Below are positions 1 through 12,000 of a stretch of DNA of 64,000 bases, piece after piece; the stretch's first letter is position 1; each line of letters opens with the position of its first letter. The position numbers and the translations under genes were made by a program. The notes beneath the pieces were generated by a model that saw nothing but the letters and a program-made list of their open reading frames with translations, did no database searches and was not told the DNA's origin. The stretch comes from Sinonovacula constricta (lineage: Eukaryota; Mollusca; Bivalvia; Cardiida; Solecurtidae), in the NCBI GenBank assembly GCA_007844125.1, contig CM017564.1, positions 13,106,108 through 13,170,107 of the forward strand, read 5' to 3'.

Positions 1-54
1 AAAGGCAAATGAGGTACTTGCAGTTTTACAGCAGGCTGAGAAAACCCATCCAGA
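1..54 (+). CDS. GCLC: GCLC exon 1 of window (partial at left edge)
   Basis: Reads [17 protein letters not shown] plus a split Glu codon (GA|A); donor is GTAAGT at 55. It corresponds to the KVLETLQEKGERTNP region of the vertebrate enzyme. The exon continues left of the window or starts there; this cannot be decided. Confidence 0.85.
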
Positions 55-3000
55 GTAAGTAAAGGAATTTGATTGGTTGAGTTCTTTATTACAATAGCCA
101 ATGGGCTGAAAGAATATAGAGTAAATAAATTTTAAAAAAATTACCTCTAATTTACAATAAGCTGCAAAAGAAGAGATGTATAGTAAATGAATCTTTTCTT
201 GTTTTTTTAATGATCTTTAATTAGCAATGGCCAATGATCTGCAAGATCACATCCAGAGTAAGTTAATCAGTTTGATTGGTCAAAATTTTAATGTTTTAGA
301 TTTGATTGGCTGATCTCTACAAAAGACAGTTGGATAAGAGATCATTATTGAGTAAATGAATAACATACATGTTTCTTCAAGTTTTGTCAGCAGGATAATT
401 AAGTTCCTTAATTGTCATAAAAGGCCTGTAAATTTACTTTGCCACCTTAGAACATTTATTTTCTTTTATTTAATTTTGTCTTTTGCTGCTGAGAGACCTT
501 GAAAAAGATAATAAGTGAAGTAAGCTACTGATTTGTATCGTGTTTCAGAGATCATCCAACTACATGGAGGCCAGAATATGCCTCGTACATGATAGAGGGT
601 ACCCCAGGCAAACCATACGGGTGTCAGATGGCCCACTTTAACATGGTTGAGGCCAACATGAAGCTTAGGTAAGGTGTGAGATGGGTGGTAGTGAAGGGTG
701 ATATAGTAATGTAAGTAGGGTGGTATGTGTGGTGCCCCAGGGAAACTATACGGGCATCAAATGACCCATTTAAACATGCTAGAGGCCAACATGAAGCTAA
801 GGTAAGGTGGGAGATGGGTGGTAGTAAAGGGTGGTATGGTAATGTAAGTAGGGTGGTATGTGGGGTGCCCCAGGGAAACCATACGGGCATCAAATGACCC
901 ATTTAAACATACTCAAGGCCAACATGGAGCTAAGATAAGGTGGGCGATGGGTGGTAGTGAAGGGTGGTATGGTAATGTAAGGGTGGTATGTGCGCAGTGC
1001 CCCAGGGAAACCATACGGGCATCAAATGACCCATTTAAACATGCTAGAGGCCCACATGGAGCTAAGATAAGGTGGGAGATGGGTGGTAGTAAAGGGTGGT
1101 ATGGTAATGTAAGTAGGGTTGTATGTGCGGTGCCCCAGGGAAACCATACGGGCATCAAATGACCCACTTAAACATGCTAGAGGCCAACATGAACCTAAGG
1201 TAAGGTAGGAGATGGGTGGTAGTAAAGGGTGGTATGGTAATGTAAGTAGGGTGGTATGTGCGGTGCCCCAGGGAAACCATATGGGCATCAAATGACCCAC
1301 TAAAACATGCTAGAGACCAACATGGAGCTAAGATAAGGTGGGAGAAGGGTGGTAGTAAAGGGTGGTATGGTAATGTAAGTAGGGTGGTATGTGCGGTGCC
1401 CCAGGGAAACCATACGGGCATCAGATGACCCATTTAAACATGCTAGAGACCAACATGGAGCTAAGATAAGGTGTGAGATGGGTGGTAGTGAAGGGTGGTA
1501 TGGTAATGTAAGTAGGGTGGTATGTGCGGTGCCCCAGGGAAACCATACGGGCATCAAATGACCCATTTAAACATGCTAGAGGCCAACATGGAGCTAAGGT
1601 AAGGTAGGAGATGGGTGGTAGTAAAGGGTGGTATGGTAATGTAAGTAGGGTGGTATGTGCGGTGCCCCAGGGAAAACCATACGGGCATCAAATGACCCAT
1701 TTTAACATGCTAGAGGCCAACATGGAGCTAAGATAAGGTGGGAGATGGGTGGTAGTAAAGGGTGGTATGGTAATGTAAGTAGGGTGGTACATGGGGTGCC
1801 CCAGGGAAACCATACGGGCATCATATGACCCATTTAAACGTGCTAAAGGCCAACATGGAGCTAAGATAAGGTGGGAAATGGGTGGTTGTAAAGGGTGGTA
1901 TGGTAATGTAGGAAGGGTGGTATGTACGGTGCCCCAGGGAAACCATACGGGCATCAAATGGCCCATTTAAACATGCTAGAGGCCAACATGGAGCTAAGAT
2001 AAGGTGGGAGATGGGTGGTAGTGAAGGGTGGTATGGTAATGTAAGTAGGGTGGTATGTGCGGTGCCCCAGGGAAACCATACGGGCATCAAATGACCCATT
2101 TAAACATGCTAGAGACCAACATGGAGCTAAGATAAGGTGGGAGATGGGTGGTAGTGAAGGGTGGTATGGTAATGTAAGTAGGGTGGTATGTGCGGTGCCC
2201 CAGGGAAACCATACGGGCATCAAATGACCCATTTAAACATGCTAGAGGCCAACATGAAGCTAAGATAAGGTGGGAGATAGGTGGTAGTAAAGGGTGGTTT
2301 GGTAATGTAAGGGTGGTATGTGGGGTACCTGTCAAACCGTATGGGTGTCAGATGGCCCATCTCAACATGAAAATGTGCAAAAATATTTAATGACTAGAAT
2401 AAAAACAAATATACAGCAGACTTTAAACAACCCTGATTTTTAATAATTTTTTTTAAAGTCAAATTTATGTTGAATTAATGTACATACTTTTTAACCAAAG
2501 CAGGACATTAAAATGTTTTTCAGCTTGTACACTCTTACTTTAACTTTAAAACAATTAACTTAAGGTAGTGCAGCAGTTAACACAAGTCTTTAACTAGCTT
2601 AGATGTCTCCAAACTTTCAACCAAATCATGAAATAGCAATGTATTTGTCTTGTTTGTGTTAGTCAAAAATGTTTGAACCGGACCGAAGCGGTAGAGAATC
2701 GGCTCCAGGAACACGAAGCCCTGAGTTCGATCCAGGGTGGCAACATACCAAAGTCATTAAAAAAAGTGGTATAGCTCCCTTGATAACACTCAAGCAAAAG
2801 TAAGGGAGGTTCCATGACTGGTTGGCCTGGTGTCGTGATAATGTGACTGGGTGTGGTATCATGCAGGTGTTCACGGCATGCTATTCACAGTTAAGGCAGC
2901 TCCGTATTTGCTTCAAGTGTACACTGCCTCCAGATAACTGAAACACTGTTGGTGGGACGATAAACCCAATAAACAAACAAACAAACAAAATGTTTGCAAA

Positions 3001-6000
3001 CATGCTACCTGACAGCACATCTCAGGACATGTCAGCTGTACTTATAAAGCTTCCTTGTTTATTGTACTAATTATTGATTTTACTCCGTTTCTGACTAAAA
3101 TGATTTTGTTTAATTAAATTTAGCGAAAATAATATAAAGTATAAAGGATGAAAGAAATAATGTTGTATACCAATCAAATTCAGTGTACTTTATGAGTGTA
3201 AAATGGTTTTGTTTGTGTTGCTATTATCAGTTATTGTGCAGTTTATTTTTAGAATGTTTATAATAAATATTTTTCTATATTGTTTTTATTATTTGATCTC
3301 CAGGAGAGAGGAGGTGCAAAAACTATTGGGACCAAATGAATATCCACTGAGTTTGACAGCTTTTCCAAGGTGAGTTCAAATACTGTCAGAAATAATTAAC
3401 TATTTCATGTCTGTGCCTTTTTATTGAATTTTCTGCCACCTGGTGTCAAGTAAGAATTTAAACAAGATGATATGTCATGAGAACTAGGTCAATAGGGAAA
3501 GACCCAATATGGAAATGAAGCCATTTGAACTGCTGATGCGCAAGGCTTAATCCGAACGGTAAGGGCTAATATTGAAATGGTCCTTGATCTGAAGTTTTGC
3601 ATCATTGCCATATAGACCTAACTCTTCTTTTTGAGACAATGTGTCAAGTTTTCTTTGATGAAAATTTGCTCAAGTTACTTTAAAGTTAGGTAAAGACTCT
3701 TCACTCCAGACTAGGCTGTGTAGATATGATCCTCTTTAAACAGTACTTACCTGTGGAGAGGTCAATTATGCACGTTCTTACCCAGGGGCGCCTGTTGTCG
3801 AGTGGTAGAATCACAGACTTGTATTCTTGGCCTCTCACTGTGTAGGTTTGAGTCTTTGTTTGAGCCAAATGACTTGATGTGAGGGGTTCCACTCTACCTG
3901 CAGTGTGCCAGTGGTTCCACCCAGACATTTGTCTGAGGTTTTTCTCCACCAAAATATATGGATATAGATAGTTTCCATGTGATGTCATAGGCACTGATAG
4001 GACAGATTAAGGCAGCCATCTTTGAGGGCAGAAGCCAATGCAAGCTGAAATCTGGAAATATTTACTGTATTAAACTTACCACTGTGTTTCAGTCGATTTA
4101 ACTGAATTTTATATAAAATTTAACAGCTTTTATGAAGTATTTTTAAATATCCAAACTATATTTTGATAGTTTAAAAGGTAAAAAGAAATACAACCAAAAA
4201 CGAAACACTGTTCATTTTATTTAAGGATGAGCCAATAATTTCATTTATTTCATGTATAAATTCTTTGTGCAGTTATCAATTCTCAAAAAAATTGTATTCT
4301 AAAAATATGAATTTCAAGAGTTTTCCAATAGTGTATAGCCTTTAATTTTTCGACCACAAATGAAGAAATTACAAGAAAAAAAAAAAAGTTATGCTTCTAT
4401 ACAATTCATCTGAAAATCCCTTGAAGTTGCCATCAAAGATGGCTGACAAGATAAGGGATTGTCACTGATGTGGAAACTATCTATAGCTATAATTACTAGT
4501 GATGCGCAGATGATCAAAAGATATAGATTAGCGGTGTGTTAAAGCTTCTCGATGTTGATAATTGATGTCATTCTCCTATAATCGATTAATAGAAGAACAC
4601 ACTGCAAATAAAGGGTATGGGTACTGGCTTTTACCCTTATCCGGCTGTTAAAGAATTCACTCTGAAAATCTAAATGCCGGCCCGTGAGATTTACAAGCAT
4701 ATACAAATAGAAAGTAAGTGAAAAAATTGTAATTTGTCATTGAAACACCAAATGTTTTGTAGAGAGTGGCAGCAAGTACACTATAGCATCGGGTAATTAT
4801 GTAAGCACAAAAACCATTTGTGAGCGTAACACTGCGTAGATTAATAAACCGATTATAATCAGTGAAATCGCATGGGAAGTGGCAACCGATTCCAACCGAT
4901 GATCGATTATGATTTGCAACCGATTTTCCAACACTAATAATTACTATCACTCTGTCGCTACTATGTATGTCTAAAATCAAACTTCCTTATCCAGATTAGG
5001 ATGTGGAGACTTCACATTTCCTTCTTCAAAGGCAGACCCAACATCTGGAGCATCCAGGTCCCTGTTCATCTCTGAGGATGTCATTTTCTCTGGACATCCC
5101 AGATTCAGGTATATTTGCTTAAATCAGTTATCAACAAAATTCTAACCCAGTAACTGGAATATGGGCTTAGAAATGATAACGATGGTGATGAGATGAAATA
5201 AAAAAATGCATATAAAAATGCAATCATGTATAACAGGAGCAAAAAATAAGTAAGCCTTCATGGATTGATGAACCATAATTATTCTTAATACAAGTGGGTT
5301 GCTCTACCAAATTAGCTATAGCGGTTCTGTGAGCTAACTATCAGTAAAACTGCTGCACATTTATAATGTGTAAAGTCACAGCAAAGTCTAACTCTTACAT
5401 AATTTTACATGATCACTTTTTCTTCTTTATAGGGGGATGTAACTGTGATTAGTCAAATAATATGTTGTTATCTCCCTTGAAGGTTGGTAGGACTCTGTAA
5501 GTTTTTATTTGCTCCTTAAGTCTGTCCTCGAGAAGTTTCTTGGCTTGGACAGAAAAAAGGACTGATGAATTTTCAAAAAAGAGACACAAGTGTTTGCCAT
5601 TTTAAGATGAAATGTCTTGTGCAAGAAAAGTATATACCAACTTAAAGGTGGTATCCGACTGTTTATCTATGTGAAATGTTTGTTTGTTTGTTTATTGGGT
5701 TTATCATCCCACCAACAGTATTTCAGTTATCTGGAGACGGTGTTCACTTGAAGAAGATATAGTGCATGCCGAGAACACCTGGCATGATACCACACCTAGT
5801 CACATTATCCTGACACCGGGCCAACCAGTTGTGGAGCTACCCTTATATTTGCTTTAGCGTTAGCAAGGGAGCTATACCACTACCATTTTTAACGACTTTG
5901 GTACGTCGCGGCCTGGCATCGAACCCGGGGCCTCCCAGACTTGGAGCTGATGCTCTACTGATTGCGCTACCAGGTCCGGTCTATGTCAAATGCATGTAAC

Positions 6001-9000
6001 AATATTTGTCCACGGTTTCAGGAAATTTTTGCATAATTTCTGCATAAACTCATAAATTAGTCTAAGTAAAGTGGATTATGACAACTACCTATATTGCAAG
6101 ACAGTACTTTTGTGAAATAAATTTACTCTAAATGTTCATTCTTTCCGAATCTATAAATAAGCATGAAAGTGATCTCTGTCAAAAAATAGACACCTTCGTC
6201 TGTGGGGACTACCCGGATGTCCTGACAATGCGATCTCAAAAGTGTTGCATGGTTTTCTTAGCTAAAAAAAAGCTGTCTCTACAGAGTGGCTCAGAAAGGA
6301 AACAATATATATTTGCAATGACGAGTTAAGATCCATGCTGTACTATTCACATAGATCTATGGCATCAATCAACAGTATTTTACAAGACTTTTTCCAATAA
6401 CAATGACTTATTTGGATATAATTTGCAAAATAAAAAATGTCAGATACCACCTTTAATGTTTAAGATCATTCTGGTAGGTCAGAGGTTATGCACAACAGAA
6501 AATGTCAGTTTGTGTGGGATCTTACCATGAAGGTCAAAGGTCAATGTCTTACTCAGGGTCAAAGGTTTTAATGCCATATAGCATGGTGATGGAGGTATAA
6601 TCCCTTTCTTTAAATAATTTATTTTTTGGAAATATTTTGAAATTATCATATATTTTATGTAATCTTAAAGGTGGTATCTGACAGTTTGTCTTCGTCAAAT
6701 ACATGTAAACCTGGATATGGGAATTGGGGCATAAATTCATAAATTCTACAAAAATAAAACTTAAGTCTAACAAAAGATAATTTTGAAAACTGTCTTAATT
6801 GTCAACAGTAGAAATTGTGAAATAAATCACTCTACATGCCTGTTTTTTCTAAACTATAAATAAGCATGCGTGTGATTCCTGCTAAAAATAGACATCGACC
6901 TCAGATCGGATTACCCAAATGATTATATAATGTAAAGGGTCACATGGTTTTCCTAGTTTAAAAATAGCTCACCATGCAGCCTGGCTAAGATAGGAAATAC
7001 CTACTTGTAATGATGAGTAATGTGTTATGGTTCATTTTTTACATAGATGTAAGACATCAATAATCAGCATTTTTGCCTGGGTTCGAACCCCTGACCGACC
7101 ACAACATGCTACCGGTAGTCTTTGGACAGGACTATTTACTACACATTGCTCAAGGTAATTATACCCGAGTACTAATTCTACCTAGGAAGTAAGGTGAGAT
7201 GAATCAAAATATCTTCAAAGAACTTGACTCCTAATCACCTATAAACAAAAAAGTTTCAAATTAAAAATATAAGTTATATATGGTATAATTTTATACATTC
7301 CAGTACCTTGACAAGAAATATCAGAGAAAGGAGAGGAGAGAAAGTAGCAATAAACATTCCAAGTAAGTACTGTTAGATTGAACTTACAGCAATGTCAGAA
7401 AGCAATAAACAATCCTAGTAAGTACTGTTAGACTGAACTTAAAGCAATGTCTGAAGGCAATAAACATTCCAAGTGAGTACTGTTAGATTGAGCTTATAGC
7501 AATGTTAGAAAGCTATAAACATTCCAAGTAAGTACTGTTAGATTGAGCTTATAGCACTGTTAGAAAGCTATAAACATTCCAAGTAAGTACTGTTAGATTG
7601 AGCTTAAAGCAATGTCAGAAATCAATAAACATTACAAGTAAGTACTGTTAAGTTAAGCTTATAGCAATGTCAGAAATCAATAAACATTCCAAGTAAGTAC
7701 TTTAAGATTGAACTTATAGCAATGTCAGAAACAATAAACATTCCAAGTAAGTACTGCAGGGTTTTCCCTTGGCTTCGCCGACTGGGGGTCATTTGGACCC
7801 CCAGACATCCATAATTGGGGGTCATTTAAAACATTTGGGGGTCATTCTTAAATTAACAAGCAAACACTGATTTGCAGTACTTGGTCCTGGTTTACTGCGC
7901 TTTGAGCTTGCAAGCTACTTTTTTTGTAATCGCAAGTACACATTATTGTTGCAAGCTACAATATTAAAAAACAAAGTACTCAGTTTTTTTCTCTGACAAA
8001 GGTCTCACAGTACAGCTGTGATTTCCTGTTTCTGCCAGATACACTTCTCCATAAAAAATGTATTTGTAATTTGTAAAATGTATGCACCTGTCTCCACAGT
8101 GGTGCCAATGAATTTCAAAATAATCTGTTTTTTAAACATTATCTTATATTGATAAACTGCTGTTTAGCAGGTGCAGGGTTAACTGAGACCATTGAAACAC
8201 AAATAGATTTTTTATGCAACTTTTATTACCAGTAGGTCTAAATCTAACAAAATTGTACTGTGTCAAAAAGGCAAATATACAGCTGACTGCAGCAGCTCTG
8301 ATTCTCTTTACAGAATGGCCAAGGCTTGTCTTTTTACTGCCACTGTTGAATGAAAAAAATGTTATAAAGTTTTTTGCTATTACTTTTGACCTCGACAAAA
8401 ATAGTATCTATATGCTGTGACCCTGCTGCAACAGCATGATGACCATACATTATCTATGGTTTCTGTGGTTTAGACTTACTTTGCAGGGCGTATGGCAGCT
8501 GTATAGTCATCATGGAGCAAATGGGATTTAGCCTAGAGTATGACTTATATGAGAGGTTATACAGCATTAAAGGAGGCACCCCTGTCTGACCGCCGCAATA
8601 GCTCAGGTGGTAGAGAGTTGACTTGCGGATCAGGAGGTCACGGGTTCAAACCCTGGCCGGGTCAAACCAAAGACTTTAAAGTTTGTAGTAGTGGCTTCCC
8701 TGCTAATGCTCACGGCTAAGGGGACAGCATTATGCCTGACTTGTCGGTGTCAATATAATGGACTGACCGGGTTCAGTCCCTGGGTACCTCATAAGTGCCC
8801 CTGTGCTATAATGATAGAAATGTGGCTGCACAGTATCGTCAAAAATGCCGGCAAATCCCCAATCCCCTTGTCTGAATAGTTAGAGTTGCATCTCTGTATT
8901 CCCTCACCGTCTTGTATGACATTACTATATTTGTAATATTGTATATAGAGAAGACAATGTACTTTGTACACGTCTTAAATAAATTTTGTTCTGTTCTGTT

Positions 9001-12000
9001 CTTGTTTCAAGTTCTATTTGTGTGCGCCCATGGTCGAGCTGTTAGAGTCGCTGACTTGTAACTCCTCAGGCCCTCACCGCGTGGGTTTGAGTCTTAGTTG
9101 GGTCTAGGTTTAACCTTTTTATCTTACACAAATTTCATGCTGTGAATAAAAGATTCCATACTGAGAACACTAAGTGTATGTTAAAAAAATACCTGTTTTT
9201 GTTATAACTTCCAGTATTCAAAGACACAAACACTCCACAGCCATATATTGAGGATCTGTCCCAGTATGGGGATGACGGAGAAGGACAGGCTGCTGCCAAA
9301 CCTGACCACATCTACATGGATTGTATGGCTTTTGGTATGTTATCTTTGTCTCTCTCTCTTTTTGGTTATTTGTTGTGCTTATTATTTTGGTATGTGATTT
9401 TTATCCATCTGTGTTTTTAACCAGGTTTTTTTTTAGGAAAATCCTGTTTATTAGATTGAGGTATGTCGTTGGGCGTAGGGTTGGGCGTTAACATTTCATT
9501 AAGTTTTTTGTCAAAGTTGTAGTTTTCTCAGTAACCGTTCCAGGTAGAGCTTTGCAACATAACATAATTATTTAACATCACAGTAGCAATTATCAGGACA
9601 AGTTTCATAACCCCTGACTCTATTTTGCCACAGTTATGCCCCTTTTTTCACTTAGAATTTTCATTAAGTTTTTTGTGAAAGTTGTCTTTCCATGAAGTAC
9701 TTAAGAAAGGTACTTCAGCTTAGATGCATAAAAGAATTTTGCCCCTCAATGAAACAGAGTTTTGCATCCAAGAACTATGGACCTACCTCAACTGTCAAGG
9801 TGTCACTTAAGAATTTGGAGGTCAAAATTTTGTGCAAATTTATAGTTTCTGGAGCGTAACTTAGCAACTGATGAAGGAATTTCATCTGCATGACACAGAA
9901 TTGTTAATTTAAACGTTAAAAAAAAACCTGGTTTCGACACACATTGACGGTTTCTTGTTTATTTATCATCTGGTTTTGTCATTTCATCAGCAACAGTAGC
10001 CATTAGGAGACATTGTTTACTTGGACAGAGCCCTGATAAATGGTGTACACTTCTGATAGGTCACTTATTTGGCATTCACACCCTTTATTCATGGTACTCA
10101 TTAGAATTGTCTCGACATGACAACTTCAATGAGTACCAACAATATACGTTTCAGTTGAGAATTATGGGATATGTGGCATGACAAAATCATATTTATTGCT
10201 CTTTTCTTGAGTTTTCTTGAAGCTTTCATAGTACAGCCATCATTTTGCATATCTTACTGTGAGCATCTGGCATTGAAGTGGTGTGGTCTGTTGCTTCCTT
10301 TTTATTCAGACCTAGAAAAAATATGTTCATTTAAGGGAATGCGAATCTAACAGCTCTTTACTGCTGATTTCTAAAGTGTTTTGATGATAAATTAAAACTT
10401 TTAAATTCATAAAAGTTGTGTGAAAACTTAGAGGGTATAATTCTTTCCAAATATTTGAGTTGTAATTGTTGAGGCAATCATCAAAGGCTGTAACATGCCT
10501 TATGAACCAATCAAAACTGTCAGATTGGCCCAAAAATAATGACAGCTCAAGGGTGGATTTGTGTCTAAAAACAAAACCATAGAGCCTTTCATACCTAGTT
10601 TTATTGAAACAGTTGCCTTAAGCAAGCATTTTATTTTTTTTTCCTTACTTTCAATGGAGATATATATATATATACAGGTATGGGCAGCAGTTGCCTCCAA
10701 GTGACCTTCCAAGCCTGTAACGTCACCGAGGCCAGAATACTATACGACCAGCTGACACCCCTCTGTCCTATAATGGTAAGTCCCTTTAGAATTGCGGTGT
10801 TAAATTTAATTGCTTTAAGTCGCAGTTCCCATCTGAACCCGGTGTTTAAAGTGACCCAATCATATTTGACCAAAACAACCTTTTTTTAGTATTTTTGTGT
10901 GTGTGTTACTCTTAAAGTATTTAATGATATAGGATTTTAGAAAATAAATACCATGTATGACTGAAAAATCCCAAAATGTGTGATAGCGAAGTTCTAACTC
11001 ATCGAGAAAAAGTTATAAAAAATTCTCAATTTGGTGCGGATTTTTCTGCACATATAGTCTATAATAAGTTATTATGGAATTGTTTTTAAACTGTTATATT
11101 TAACCATAATATGCTCAGTTATGGTCTTTATTGTCAGAATCAGACATTGATGAAAATTAAATTAAATCTGACATGGGTCACTTTGACCTTAAAATTTTTA
11201 TTACAGCTAGCATTGAGTGCAGCCTCCCCTCTGTACCGTGGACATGTCTCAGATAACGATACCCGCTGGACAGTCATCTCACAGTCCGTGGATTGTCGGA
11301 CCAGGGAAGAACGTGGCTTAGAGGTAATAGAAAGTTTATCAATCACTAATTACATCAGGAATTGATAAAGTAATGGATTATACAATCGGCAGAGCATCGT
11401 TTCATATCATTTCATCCAACTCGTTTAATATTTTTAGTATCTAATGAACAGTCATATCTGATCCTTTATATATGGAAGGGAATGCTTTCTAAATAGTGCA
11501 GATCATGATCATTCAGTTTGCAGCAGAATTTAGCTGATCTGGATCTACACTGTTTGCCTACATCTCATCAGTTTGTGCTATGCATAATAGAAGTTGTAAT
11601 ATCATGAATGTTGATAACATTGTATGTTAGGAATCTAAAATGAATCTTTTAGTTTGAATGCTAGTGTGGCTTAAATTAGAGGGAATCAAGGGGAGACTAT
11701 CCAGTTATGCCACTTACAAACTCTAACCTAACTTCACTTTGTGTTTCAGCCATTGAAGAAGAACAAGTTTGTCATCAACAAATCAAGATACGATTCCATC
11801 GACAGTTACCTGACCTGTTCTGCGTACAGTGACATTGACCTTGTGTATGATCCGGAGTTATACAAACGTCTTCACGACAGCGGTACGTGAATAAACTGTA
11901 ACCAGGATCCATGTTCACATAAAAAACTCAAGTTAAAACTCAACTCTATTCAAGATGAGACTCAGCTCAGACATAAGTTTCATTTTCAACTGAATTTGTG

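Larger units (their letters stand above)
3784..4980 (+). mobile_element. SINE-1 family copy split by two DNA elements
   Basis: The tRNA-related head with B box-like GGTTTGAGTC and the body (CCACCCAGACATTTGTCTG, TTCTCCACCAAAA) run from 3784 to 3962. The body resumes at 4486-4496 and the tail (GCTACTATGTATGTCTAAAA) ends at about 4980. The gaps are a TA-flanked TIR element (3963-4485) and a hAT-like element (4497-4936). The SINE tail lies only about 14 bp before GCLC exon 4, so the 3' splice region of that exon abuts mobile DNA. Confidence 0.8.

Noticed and set aside
8590..8665. tRNA gene (A and B boxes present)
   Set aside because: The acceptor stem does not pair and a conserved non-tRNA body follows; it is a SINE-2 head. 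The same applies to the heads at 13243, 35860, 54708 and 55661.
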